Below, in pieces: positions 30,997 to 42,455 of a stretch of DNA of 64,000 bases. How positions within the stretch are numbered: the first letter of the stretch is position 1; the number at the start of each line of letters is the position of its first letter. A program made the translations under genes and the position numbers. Source of the DNA: Notospermus geniculatus (lineage: Eukaryota > Nemertea > Pilidiophora > Heteronemertea > Lineidae); the NCBI GenBank assembly GCA_002633025.1, contig NMRB01001523.1, positions 53,927 through 117,926 on the forward strand, in the 5' to 3' direction. Below the pieces are notes generated by a model that saw only the letters and a program-made list of their open reading frames with translations, was not told the DNA's origin and made no database searches.

Positions 30997-32129
30997 GAGG
31001 ACACTAGACATTAAATGTGCTAACGTAAATACTGCCGCGTCGGCAACACTGCTATTTTATACGTCGGACTTCCCATAACCTATGAGTAAATTGACTTCAG
31101 TGAACAATATTCAGTATACGTGTATGTACTTTTCTGAACAAACTTTATAGCTTTTGGTGGTTCAACTCGCGTCAAAATTTTAAATACGCGCCTGGTTAGA
31201 TTATATGTGACACGATTTCACTGGATTTATCATTATGAAAATATATATGGTCCTACTGGTCAGTCGATCTTAGGCGTATAGATAGTACAGTAAAGCTTAT
31301 TTAACATCTATATGTACACAAATGCAATGTCTTCTTTACCATTATTATTTTAATGAATATCCGTGCCTATGCTTTTTCGTGACTACAACTTTCATCGCAT
31401 TTGTTGACACCTTACACCAACCTGGGTATTGCGTACTGGTCGAGGGGTGATATGTCCATTTCACTCATTATTTACATAGACGAAAAATCAATCTACTTAA
31501 CATCTGACATGTCTGATCCTTTTGTGCCTGTTTCTCATCCCACTAAACCCTTAAACAGGTTTTTATTCCTCCAAGTTAAGCCGTGTGCTTGTAGGCGGGT
31601 TGTCCATGTGCGCGTGTGTGCGTGACCGGTCCTTGTCAGAGGCGGCCAATGTGCTACATCACATATATTAGGGAGGTTTCGCGGGTCCCCGGTTGGGCCC
31701 TGCGGCGGCGTGTGTCTATTGCGTGAGTTTACCCAGGCAATGGATGGGCGTCGTCGTGTGGCCTGTCCGGGCGCTTGCGAGACCTCCCTACTGTCTCGGG
31801 TAACATTGACACTTATTAATCAAATGGACGCGCCCCCCTGCGACCCGATTGCGCGCGTGCGCGTGCAATTGACAGCCTGTTCTTTAATCTCATACGAGTC
31901 CTTGAAACTTGTATGATTTAGAATCATGTATTGCTTGTGTTTTTATCTTCTTTTTGCCGAACTCTGTTTAATATGGCACATACCTTAACAAGTATGAAAC
32001 CTAAATGTATGTACGAAAGTGGAAACAAATACATGTAGAATCATTCTCACCACACTGTAACTGAGTCAGGCCAACAGCGAATTGTTTTCATTATCCATAA
32101 ACCAGATCAAATCAGATCAAACTCACGAA
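30997..32129 (+). other. LINE inter-ORF region
   Basis: The stretch is non-coding in the sense that no long frame continues between the ORF1 stop and the first ORF2 ATG at 32130. Two short frames (31401-31625 and 31710-31916) have no recognisable motif. Confidence 0.6.
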
Positions 32130-35100
32130 ATGTATCCACACCAGCATTTTCATTTCTATTTGTTTCTTCAATTGTTATTATGCTCTGAACTTGTGTTGAA
32201 CATGCACGGGTCAAAAGACCCACCTACTTCTTCAGTCTTTGAAACCGCCAAAAAGCATGTTGTGTTGCTCAGTCTGCATTCAACCAAAACCAACGTCCGA
32301 CGATCAGCTCTTTTCTTACCAGTATTCCCTAAAGTAACAATACAAGTGCCGAATTGTGAAATAATAGTTCAAACTATTATTATAGTCCTCACCGGCACAT
32401 TGATGTACTTGTGCTCCTGCCTTATATTGTTATCAGGTGACATTGAACTGAATCCAGGCCCATTTAACGGCTTGTTTAAGCTAATGCACATAAATGTAAA
32501 CGGGTTACGGGATAAAGTAGATATCTTAGCCGCACATATCACTGACTGTGATCTTGTAGCGATTACCGAGACGCACCTCGACAATACACATCGTACTGAT
32601 AATTTTATCATTAATGGATTCTCTGAACCTCAGCGTAAAGATTATAAATCTAACAGTGGTGGTATATGTGTATATTTTGCACCGGATATTGTTTGTAAAA
32701 GACTTGTACATTTTGAGGGCCCGACAATTGACGGTCTCGAGTTCATGTGGTTGAAACTTATAAAGCAGGGTAAATCTCTTGTGTTTGGTGTTATCTACAG
32801 AAACCCGGCTTTGCCGGTGATTTCATGGGATTACATTTCGAACAACATTGATGCTGTGGTGGCGAGGTTTGGTGTCGATAATGTCATAATTACTGGTGAT
32901 TTAAATGAAGACTTGTTAAATCCCAACCTAACTCACTTGAGAGATATCATAAATTCTTTTTCGCTTGTGCAACTTGTAACAAAGCCAACACGGGTTACAG
33001 AAAATTCTAGTACTCCGTTCGATCCGTGGTAGGGTCATTGCTGATCTTGTGTCTAATGTTGACGTTTTAACCCCATTCTGTAGTGACCACTCACCAGTCA
33101 CGGCTTTGTTAGATTTCTTGCATTCACCCCCCACTAAAATTATAAAGAAAACGATCAGGCTGTACGATCAGGCTGATTGGACAGCATACAATGATCAACT
33201 CAGAAACATAAATTGGAATGCTATTTTTTTTGTCCGACAACAGTGTGAACGATAAGGTCACTGATATTACTAGACAAATTCTAACATGTGCAGAAGAAGT
33301 CATACCTTCCAAAACGATAAAGATCAATAAAAAAGACAAACCCTGGATGACCTGTGAAATAAAGCGTAACATGAAAGAACGAGATAAACTCTACAGAACG
33401 GCGTGTATTCGTGGAACCCAGACGCATTCAATACCTTCAAAAGAAAACGTAACGAAGTTACCAACTTAATAAGGAAAACTAAAGCTGCTTATAAAGAAAA
33501 AATTGTACAAGATACTTCAGATTCACCTACAGAGAAAGACTGGTGGCGACTAATCAAGCGTATTATGCACCCAAGTTTGACCTATAAACAAATTCCACCC
33601 TTAGAACTTGAATCCGGATATACTAGTACCGACGACGAAAAAGCAATATCCCTAAACGAATACTTCTCATCCGTGACACAAACAAATGACGTAAATTTTG
33701 TGGCACCACCTGTGGAATTGCGCAGCGACCAACTCCTCTACAATATTGAAATAACTCGACAAGATATTAGTAATGATTTTAAAATGCTAAATGTAAGAAA
33801 GGCACATGGACCAGACGATATAAGTCCACACTTATTAATTAGAGGCGGTGAAACTCTTATCCCTGTTTTCCAAATCTTGTTTCAACTTTGTCTTAACTCA
33901 GGAACGTATCCAGATATATGGAAACTAGCTAACGTGACACCAATTTTCAAAAAGGGTGACCCGCATCTGTCAAAAAATTATCGTCTCATATCGCTGATCA
34001 GTATTGTTGGAAAACTCTTTGAACGAGTAATACACAAATACTCTTTGAACGAGTAATACACAAATATCTTCTCAATCATGCCCATTCATTTATTTCTCCA
34101 AAACAGTCTGGCTTTTTACCTGGTCGATCAACAGTTACCCAGTGGTTAAGGACGTATCATGAAACACAAAGATCCCTCGATGAAGGAAACGAAATTCTGT
34201 TTGTTTTCCTCGACATAGCTAAGGCTTTTGACAAAGTTTCCCACAAGGCTCTCCTCTATAAACTCAGATGTTACGGCATTGATGGCCCCGTACTCACACT
34301 CCTCAGCTCCTACCTAAATAATAGAAAACAACGTGTTGTCATAAATGGTTCAAAATCACCGTGGAATACTGTCCAGGCAGGAGTTCCTCAAGGATCCATT
34401 CTCGGTCCTTTATTTTTCTTGCTATTTATAAATGACATTACGGAGGGGATCAGTATATCAATCGATCTTTTTGCAGACGATACCTTTCTATATATCGCGT
34501 CCAACAACCTACCAAGGGATAGCCAAATAATTCAAGAAGATCTGAATAAAATAGTTAGGTGGGCAAACGTTTGGCGTGTCACCTTTAATGAAGATAAATC
34601 AGAATGCCTCATTGTTAGCCGCAAATTAAACCCTTCTCTTATAACATTACAAATGAACGAAAAAGATCTTGTTACCGTAGAAAGCCACAACCACCTTGGC
34701 CTAACTATGAATGAAACTGGATCGTGGAATGAGCACATTAGCAATATGATTAACAAAGCCCAAAAACGCCTCGGTATTTTTCGTACATTGAAATACAGTC
34801 TCGATCGCCGTTCACTCGACAGGATTTATAAGTCGTTCATCAGACCGCTGATAGAATAGAGAAGATCCAAATCGAATGTCTCAGGGTTATATCAGGCCTG
34901 ACCATAAGTTGTCCTACTGCCAGACTCCTAAAAGAAACCGGTTACGAACCTTTAAGAACAAGACGTCTGAAACACCGACTAACCATGTTGTTCAAAATAA
35001 GAAATCAACTTTGCCCTGAAAATCTTACTGAGCTTTTACCAAATACTCCCCAGGATATACACACACATAACCTCAGAAACGTCCAAGCCTATCGCCCTTA

Positions 35101-35614
35101 TTCTTGCCACACTAATGCCTTTAAAAATTCTTTCTTTCCTGCGACAGTAACCGATTGGAACACCTTGCCGGACCACTGTAAAATCCAACAAACAACAGTC
35201 TCGTTCAAAAAATCATTACAAGCCCTGTACCCAATACAACCCGTCCCTCCTTGGTATTCAAATGGTAGAAGAGAATCGAATGTTATATTAGCAAGAATCA
35301 GAAATGGCTGTAGTAACCTAAACGATCACCTGTACAAGAATTTTGTGTCAAATAACCCACATTGTAATTACCACGTGACTTGTATTGAAAATGCACTTCA
35401 TTATTTTTTTGAATGTAATAAATTCGTGCGTGAGAGGGCTCATTTGTTGGACGGCATTGCTCTGGACTTTGCCCATTTTATGCAGGGGGCTGCTCTCCCT
35501 ACCATTAACATAAATCTACTTCTATGTGGCAGTGATATTCTTCCAGCTTATGTAAATGAACTTGTAAGTAACCGCGTGTGTAATTTTATAAGAGAAACGA
35601 AAAGATATTTGTAG
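32130..35614 (+). pseudogene. LINE ORF2: 2A-like leader, endonuclease, reverse transcriptase (broken)
   Basis: The ATG at 32130 opens a leader of about 100 codons. It ends in a hydrophobic run, and a 2A-like motif at 32436-32462 precedes the endonuclease (MHINVNGLRDK, AITETHL, FGVIYRNP, IITGDLNEDL; SDHSPV in another frame at about 33090). Reverse transcriptase blocks follow: PDDISPHLL, ANVTPIFKKGD, LFVFLDIAKAFDKVSHKALL, AGVPQGSILGPLFF and FADDTFLY with the catalytic DD. The C-terminal part (RLKHRLTML, NSFFPATVTDWN, a Cys/His block CNYHVTCIENALHYFFECNK) ends at 35614. Breaks: a stop and frame change near 33032, another near 33255, a 26-bp tandem duplication at 34015-34066, and a deletion near 34859. 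It cannot make a full ORF2 protein. Confidence 0.85.
32436..32462 (+). other. 2A-like translational recoding motif in the LINE
   Basis: The nine codons read GDIELNPGP, fitting the D-(V/I)-E-x-N-P-G-P consensus of 2A peptides, which make the ribosome skip the final Gly-Pro bond. It follows a hydrophobic stretch (LTGTLMYLCSCLILLS) and precedes the endonuclease by about a dozen codons, the position reported for 2A-like sequences in non-LTR elements of marine invertebrates. Confidence 0.85.
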
Positions 35615-35845
35615 TATGTAAAATGGCACCAGTACGTACGTACAAGTATAATACAAATGTATAGGAAAGTGAAATTTGCACCTGCACGTCATGCACGTTT
35701 TCTTTCTTCCACACGCCATCTAACTGTCCATTTATTTTCTTGTCACTCTTGGGGTATGGCGATTTTAAGTACCATTTACTTGTGAGCCATATCCCTTATT
35801 GATTTATTCTCAATAAACACTCATATATAGAAGAAAAAAAAAAGA

Positions 35846-36662
35846 AGTTGCCATGACGTCATAAACGATGACCTAGTTTGAACTGATCTATAGACCATTC
35901 TCAAATTGACATAACCGACAAAGACCTGCTAGTCTAGGAGCTAACAACGATTTAATGCACATCTAAAGTACAAAAACGTTTTTGGGTTTGTGGGTTAGTT
36001 TCTATCCCACTGACCACAAAAACCCAATTCTTAAGTTCCGAAAATGGTGCGTTTGGAAGATAAAGCAGTTTGAATTTTGGGTACTCACTTTATCATTGGA
36101 CCAAAATCAGAGCATTTGTACAGGGGCTTGGAAATTGATGTACAGCTAACTTTTAAACGGGTGGCTTGAGACCCTATAAATGTATTGCCAATGGATAGAA
36201 ACATGGGCCCACTTAATTAGATTAGCAAGTCAGATTTGACGTGCATGCCCTAGTTTGACCGAAAACGTGGAGGAAAGGAAAGTGGTATAGAAAAATTTTG
36301 CGTCCTGCGAAAACAATACTGACCACACCACTCAGTGGTGGTGTGGTCATTAAATATTATCAGCCATTGCGTCAGAGTCAACCATAGCTAAATCATGGAT
36401 TGCGTCACGTCACCCAGTTTCAGATCGAGGTTCTGGTTGGAAGTGCGCAGATCTTAGCGAATTTGAAAATCGTGTATAGAGTGTAGTGGAAAAATAGTAA
36501 GAACACTAACACCAAATCTAGGCACCACACACTTTGGAGGGATATTATACTTGTCAAGTACAGTATTATGGCACGGGATTTTTTGAATTGGTACAGCCAC
36601 AAAAAGTTGCAGTACGCACATTACCGCATCAGCCTACTATTATAGCCCTGTAGGGTCGCTAA
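35846..36662. other. GPCR intron 1, nothing firm
   Basis: No exon is seen. ACCACACCACTCAGTGGTGGTGTGGT at about 36323-36348 is a perfect small palindrome (13-bp arms). Confidence 0.5.
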
Positions 36663-38207
36663 TGCTATGTTCACACTAGAGCGCGGTCCGTTACGAACGT
36701 CAAGATTGGCCATTTCGTAGCTGATCGTGGAATGTTTGTTTAATTCTCTGAAGTTTCACGTTTGGATACGAGGTGATGCGAGTCGATACGTTCTGATGCC
36801 CTTGGATGCGATATGGCCGCGATTGGTCAGTTCCAAATCGTGGCACAGATTATTTCAGTCGTGGCACAAATGGCGCCACGATTGAAATAATCGTGGTCTT
36901 AATCGTGGAGTGATCGTGGTGATCCTATTAGATCTTATCAGATCTTGAGGGCAATCCTGACGGCAATTGGGACATTCGTGTTGATCGTAGAAAATTTTTG
37001 AATCGTTCAAAACTTTTCTACGATCAATACGATTGCCAGGACTGACCTCAAGATCTGGTAAGACCTGATAGGAGATGTAGGATCACCACGATTACTTCAC
37101 AATTAAGACCACGATTTCAATCAGAAACCTATAAATCGTTGCAGTTGATTGGGACCAACGTTTACGATAATTTACTATGCATGCCCTTAACTTATCACTG
37201 TCGCCAGATCCCTGCTCACTCCCACCAATAATAACCAGTGGATAGCTTAGAACCTTGGGATCATGATGGTAATAAAAATTTGGGAATCTATATACATGTA
37301 ACTGCTCAACGGAACACTCGCGTTGGAAATCTAAAGGTTTGACTTGAAACGTTTACAAACCTACGTGGGACGTCAATGACGTCGTCGATGTACAGGAGAA
37401 AGCATGGGCGCTGGCCTCGCCAACACTGACGTGACGCTGCGCCTTGACTGCGTTTGGCCTGGAAACGTTGTTCCCAATCAACTGCAACGATCTATAGTTT
37501 TGAAACGTCCAAATTTTTTCTTACGATCACAACGATTGCCACGAAGTGACCTCAGGATCTGATAGGATCATCACGATTACTCGACGATTATGATCGCGAT
37601 TTCAATCGTGGCGTGATTCGTGATAAAATAGAGGCCTTGCAAATGACGTCACAAGCCGCCATGCTGGTAGTCTAGGCTGTAAGGGTAAAAATTCCGCAAA
37701 TTGGTATAAAGTTATGAAATTTGGCACAGTGGTAGAGTTTTTGATGCTTATTAATTTCAGGACGGGTGACACGTGAAAAACGCCCCCTGGTGGCCGCCAT
37801 CTTGATTTTAAATTTTGCCACCAGGGAGCAGCCTGGGATCATATTTTTGACCATAACTTTTGATCTAGTCAACATAGAAGCGTAATTCAAGTGGCTATAC
37901 CTATGTTTTCGGGTACGTCCAATCGAATGGTGGCACCGGTGATGACGTCACATGACCGCCATATTGGATTTCAAGATGGCCGCCAATGAAAATGCCTCCN
38001 GACGAATTTTTGCCCTTACACCCTAGACTATGGGGGGGCACATGCTGCAGAGGCGCAGCGAAATGTCCCAATGACGTACGTCAAACACTGGCGTCGCGCA
38101 CTTAACGCAGGCCACGTCACGGTCAGCTCACACCTCTGCCCACTGTGCCCTCCAGCATGGCCGCCAGGATGACGTCATTGCAAGGCCTCTATAGTGTGAA
38201 CATAGCA
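36663..38207. mobile_element. 1.5-kb MITE with TGCTATGTTCACACTA ends
   Basis: The ends are TGCTATGTTCACACTA and TAGTGTGAACATAGCA. Inside are inverted blocks of ATCGTGG words: a central hairpin at about 36838-37130 with AAAATTTTTGAATCG at its turn, and further copies of ATCACGATTACT. The right third (37680-38000) contains GGCCGCCATCTTGATTTT words. The target duplication is unclear (TAA on the left, ATAA on the right). No protein is encoded. Confidence 0.7.
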
Positions 38208-38214
38208 ATAAAGG

Positions 38215-38625
38215 TAGTGCATCATGACTTCATTGTTTAAATCCATGTTTATAAACATTATGGGCCGTATTCACCAAGGGTGATCATCACGCGATTAAGA
38301 CACAGACGCGTGTAACTTCACTAAATGCCCACACAATGACACTTCCAGCATGCTTTTGAAGAAGGTACACGCGTCTAAGTCTTAATCGTGCGATGATCAC
38401 CCTTGGTGAATTCGGCCCTCAATGTTTACAATATGTTATTTTTGACATTTAGGACATGACAACCCATCAAATTGGATACTTTCAGTGTCAAAAGAATTTC
38501 AAGAGGGGCATGCCACCAACAAATTACTCAGAAAACAATGAAAAACTGAACATAAACAAACAAAATGTAAATAAACAATGGTTTTCGTGGCCCGCGAAAA
38601 TACCCGTGATACATTATCTTTAAGC
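38215..38625. mobile_element. Second copy of the GATAATATATCACG element with a nested MITE
   Basis: The stretch aligns with 18705-18950 (TGTAAATAAACAATG, TCGTGGCCCGCGAAAAT). At 38270-38415 it is interrupted by a hairpin with GGGCCGTATTCACCAAGG and GGTGAATTCGGCCC ends, related to the elements at 46442 and 48419. Confidence 0.75.
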
Positions 38626-38697
38626 TTTGTGCGAGATGAAGTAACTATAGGATTCTCCCGTAGGGGCTTTTATACATGAGGTGTTGTTGCCACTTAC

Positions 38698-39050
38698 TTG
38701 TATACAATTTCCCTTCTCTCAATGTGATACCTTATTCCCCATAGAGCCGACGGCCATGGAAAGGACAGGGCCTCAGTGATCAATAGCAGGGTGTCCGCGA
38801 CGGCCATCGCTGTCATGTATACGCACGGCGAAAGGTTGCGATTGTGTTTCCGGTTCGCGACGAGGATGGAAAGAATATTTCCTGGGATACCAACAGAGAC
38901 GGGAAAAATCCAGACATAGTTCGTAACGATGTGATAGATGAATTGCAGCGCAGCGATGTCTGGGTCTTCTGTCGTATCGCGTGGTTGCGCCATTCCAGTT
39001 TGTTGGCCTGACGTCATATTCCGCAGTCTTCGATCAGTGCTCAGTTCCAT
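38698..39050 (-). CDS. Rhodopsin-type GPCR, exon 1 (N-terminus, TM1-TM2)
   Basis: This is the first coding exon, from the ATG at 39050 to a GTAAGT donor (exon edge 38698, phase 2). The N-terminus of about 45 residues has a glycosylation site (NMT at 11-13) and no cysteine. TM1 is about residues 46-66 (VWIFPVSVGIPGNILSILV, with the GN pair), loop 1 is basic (NRKHNRNLS), and TM2 about 77-97 includes MAVADTLLL with the conserved aspartate. Joined with 28861-29081 and 21468-22015 it gives a 373-residue seven-TM receptor. A third splice junction is not needed. Exon and intron phases agree at both joints, which is the main support for one gene across 17.6 kb. Confidence 0.85.
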
Positions 39051-39690
39051 CCCGTTTTCTCATAGAAATTACTGGTACTGTACTTTGTCATGTTTGTTAG
39101 ATACTTTCCCCTCCGGCAAATCGTGCTGCACTGCTAAAATCTATATAATGTGCCCATCAAACCGCTTCTAGGCTGCTGTTACAAGCTCATTTTTCACTCG
39201 TCATTATCAGGCGCGAATACAACCAGAGGGGGCGCCCCGGGCGCTCGTCTCGCCTTTTGGCCAACAAATCTGCAAAATCGACTGTAAAATTTTGGAATTT
39301 GGCGTATTTGGCACGAATCATCCATACCCTGAAGAATGATTGCATTGACACATAGGCGTTCATTTTCTGATATTGGTTTTGAATAGAGGAAAATGAGGAG
39401 TGAAAAATGAATAGCGAATATGTACCACGTGCAGTGAAAAAAAGATCTATTTTGATCCAATCTAAAAATCTAAAAAAAAAAACAAGAAGACATTGTAAAA
39501 TGTCGTATGGTTCCCGATAGGTGCTTCTTCCCGTACCTGAATGGCACATTGATAGAGATTAGGATACGTTGATAGAGATCAGATACATTGATGGAGATCA
39601 GGATACATTGACAGATATCAGGGGTACATTGACTGATGGATTACGATGAGGCCCACAGAACCTGATCTCATGCCAATAACTCATCCCGTA
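39051..39690. other. Upstream flank of the GPCR gene
   Basis: This would contain the promoter and 5' UTR of the minus-strand receptor; no clear TATA or initiator was fixed. GATAGAGATCAGGATACATTG-type words are repeated at about 39550-39620. Confidence 0.4.
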
Positions 39691-39890
39691 ATTGACCTTA
39701 ACCTTGATCTTGATATATGATGGTTCTGGGACAAAAATTGGTACTGGACAAATGGTACCGGGACAAAATGAACCCAGGACAAAAATGTACAATAGGTAAA
39801 AATGGACAAAAGGTACCAAAAGGTACAAATGACACTTTTTGTCCGGTACATTTTGACCTAGGTACGTTTTGTCCTGTCACCATATCTGAT
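39691..39890 (+). repeat. Short-word repeat of GGTAC/GGACAAAA
   Basis: The stretch is dominated by GGGACAAAA, GGTACC and TTTTGTCC words in both orientations, forming a loose palindrome. Confidence 0.55.
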
Positions 39891-40230
39891 CATCACGATC
39901 ATTGCATAATCGAAATGGGCATTCTCAATAACCTACGTATGTCTGATATATGCCTCTACCTCTACCACAGGCAGAGATATTTCAAATTATCAAGTTTGAC
40001 CTTGACCTTGACCTCTGATTGTCGAAGTCGTTGCATAATCGAAATCGGCAACATCAATAACCTAAGTATAGGTGAGAGATATTTCAAATTATCAAGTTTG
40101 ACCTTGACCTTGACCTCTGATCATCAAGGTCGTTGCATAATCGAAATGGGCATCATCAATAACCTAAAGTATGGGTGATATCATGCCTCTATCTCTACCA
40201 CAGGCAGAGATATTTCAAATTATCAACTTT
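39891..40230 (+). repeat. Tandem repeat, 100-130-bp unit
   Basis: GCATAATCGAAAT(G/C)GGCA starts at 39904, 40033 and 40135. Each unit contains ATATTTCAAATTATCAA and TTGACCTTGACCTTGACCTC, and spacings of 129 and about 102 bp show a deletion in one unit. Confidence 0.75.
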
Positions 40231-40860
40231 GATATATCAAAATCTCATGATATTTCAATGACCCGGACACTTGAGGCTGAGAATTTTATCACAGTCCAGT
40301 TCTTGGATAAGCAGGCATGAACTAAGACTTGTTTCATGTTGCTCAGTTGACAATCTGGCAAGTTATCTCAAAATATCAAATTTGTGATATCGATATCACC
40401 ATGACCCCTACATCTCAGATCAAAAGTAATCAGTCCATTCGATTCCTAGGGTATGAAAACCTAAGGGTACAACTTGTTTCTGTTGCTGTAGGTGCTAAAG
40501 GAGCCGAGTTATGACATCAGATAAAAGCGTGACGGACAAAATATCAAGTCTGATATGTTGATTACATCATGATGGAGGCATCTGATGTTGAAAATGATTA
40601 GCTCATTGGATTGCCCATGTTGACAAACCTAGGGGTAGGATGTGTTACCAGGACTGAAGCTGTTGAAAGAGATAAGATATGAAGGCGTGACAGACGGACA
40701 CACACACACACACGCACACACACACACCATGACCAAAAACAATATGGTTCCCGATCTTAGTGATCGGGAACCCGATCTTAGTGATCGGGAACCATACTTA
40801 AAAAGTATTCCCAATTCCATAGTGCTGGACGAAAAAAACACTGCGCGGTGTCATGTATAC
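40231..40860 (+). repeat. Dispersed repeat ending in a CA run and a double palindrome
   Basis: The stretch contains TTGATATATCAAAATC words, a (CA)n run at about 40699-40727, and at about 40744-40793 two overlapping palindromes built from CCCGATCTTAGTGATCGGG. Confidence 0.65.
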
Positions 40861-41410
40861 GACGGTACCCTGTAGGATATGGCATATGATATCCGTTCAA
40901 AAAATCATATAATACAGGAAGTCGAATTCCAAGGTTTTAGCAAATTTTCTACCCCAACCGGGGTCTTCTTCAGGCTGGCACTTTTCCACACTAGATTTCA
41001 GAAGAGACTGAGCTGAATACCAAATGTAGATCTGAAATACCCTGTACAAACAGGAGGTGTCAGCAATTAAGGAATGAATAGAGGCCTAGCCCCAGAAATT
41101 GGTTGCTAGACCTAGACAAAGAGTGTATGTAATTAGTATAAAACTAAATAGGCTGAAAGAAAAGGAGTTCAATAACTTATCAGTGACATGTGTAATTTAA
41201 AATGGACAAGAGTGGCATGAAGATAATGTATGACCATGACATGGAATGAAGAGGAGTGCAGCTATAGAATAGCACTAGTCCGAACGTCTGACTCGTATTG
41301 CTATTTTTAGAATCTGCTGGACGCTAATACAGAGATTTTGGTTCTACGTCATCAGCATGATCAGATCACGGATTGGTCGTTCCCGTATCACGTGACCTCA
41401 AACTGTAAAG
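40861..41410. other. Penelope-like terminal fragment and possible promoter region
   Basis: The stretch 40945-41070 matches the outer repeats at 23930 and 25992 (CCCCAACCGGGGTCTTCTTC). Close to 41390 there is a CACGTGACC E-box, and GATTGGTCG (inverted CCAAT) lies about 20 bp before it, upstream of the ATG at 41411. Confidence 0.45.
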
Positions 41411-41527
41411 ATGGCGATGCAGTGCATTCGCCGATTCGGCTTTTCGAGAGGAATATTTTTCGTGATTTTGATAGCAAATTGCGGTTTTCTTGGTGTTTGT
41501 CTGGCTAAGAGTGAACAGAGAGCGTGA
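41411..41527 (+). CDS. Possible first exon or small ORF with signal peptide
   Basis: AAGATGGCG opens a 38-codon frame, MAMQCIRRFG then FSRGIFFVILIANCGFLG and VCLAKSEQRA, with a stop at 41525. The hydrophobic core looks like a signal peptide with a VCLA|K-type cleavage site. Possible donors are at 41511 (GTGAAC) and 41524 (GTGATT). An E-box and inverted CCAAT box lie within 60 bp upstream. No partner exon was found, so this may be a small secreted peptide, a first exon or chance. Confidence 0.35.
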   Translation: MAMQCIRRFGFSRGIFFVILIANCGFLGVCLAKSEQRA

Positions 41528-41852
41528 TTGCGAGTGTAGCTGGTTGAAACAGCAAGTAAAATGCCTGAGAGCAGCGTTGTCAAGTGATACGATTGCCGTG
41601 CACTAAATGTATTCAAAACACGACCTGGAGATGGACCGACCAATCAAAATAGACCCCCCGCGATAGGCTTCATCTGACTCTTGTTGCGGCCGTCAGTTCT
41701 GCAAATGAGCAACAGGAGGCAGTGTTCGGACTAGAATAGCACCTACAAAAATAAACAGAGTATTGCGTCAGAATGAGGTGAATAGATAGAAAGAAAGACT
41801 AGGAGACAGGCAAATGCAGATCACAACAAAATATGTAAATTTACAGAAAGTG

Positions 41853-42290
41853 CTGGGGACTCTGCTGCAGGCACTTTCTGTAAAATTACTGCAAAATTAC
41901 TATGGAGAATTGGAAGGAATCGGCGAGTGATAGCCGTGATGTCTGGCAGTCCGGGGTGATAAGTGAGCACCAGCGGAATCCTGCGGGTTTTGGAGGACTG
42001 CTGGTTGTCCTGAACACCACTTCCGTTGGCACTCTGGTTGGCGTGGCGGTCACCATCATCCGCTCTGTCTCTACTCCCATCCTGGGTATTGGTTTCCGTC
42101 GTTGTATGAGGGCGGGCCCCCTGGTGGTCATAATGTTGGATCGCCCTTTCTATTTCCTTCGCAACCTTCCGTCTGTTATGGCCCCTGTCTGCGAGAAACC
42201 CAACTAGATTCTGTAGGTGTTTCAAAGCCGCTGGCCGTTCTGAGCAGATGGATAGGATACGGAGGGCTTGGGAAAAATCGATGTCAAAAA
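41853..42290 (-). pseudogene. Penelope-like element fragment
   Basis: The minus-strand frame includes LKHLQNLVGFLADRGHNRRK and RIPLVLTYHPGLPDITAITR followed by LPILHS. The (K/R)(V/I)P-x-V-x-x-YHP block followed by a Leu-Pro-x-Leu-His stretch is what Penelope-like polyproteins show downstream of the RT domain. No RT palm motifs or GIY-YIG domain is present. This is a fragment; the frame closes at 41821 in unrelated sequence. Confidence 0.5.
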
Positions 42291-42455
42291 TATTTATGTT
42301 GTAAGTGTATATTTGCATTGGACATCACATTTATGTTCGATAAAACTTAATATGCGCATATGATAAAGTTGATACTTTATGTTGGATGTCACATCCATGC
42401 ATGCGGTAAAATAATACATGTGTTTGATGTGACTTCCGCTTTTATGCGAACTCGG
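42291..42455. repeat. Dispersed AT-rich repeat, inverse of 17245-17450
   Basis: The complement of this stretch follows 17245-17450 block by block (GAGTTCGCATAAAAGCGGAAGTC, ACCGCATGCATGGA, CATATTAAGTTTTA). It is adjacent to the Penelope-like fragment and may be its terminal part. Confidence 0.65.

Larger units (their letters stand above)
29940..35845 (+). mobile_element. Jockey/CR1-type LINE, nearly full length, broken ORF2
   Basis: The order is ORF1 (29953-30996), a 1.1-kb spacer, ORF2 with endonuclease and RT (32130-35614), a 3' UTR with ATTCTCAATAAACACTC (polyadenylation signal) and an A-rich end at 35830-35845. It lies antisense in intron 1 of the GPCR gene. The 5' end could not be fixed, and I see no target duplication. 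Confidence 0.85.
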
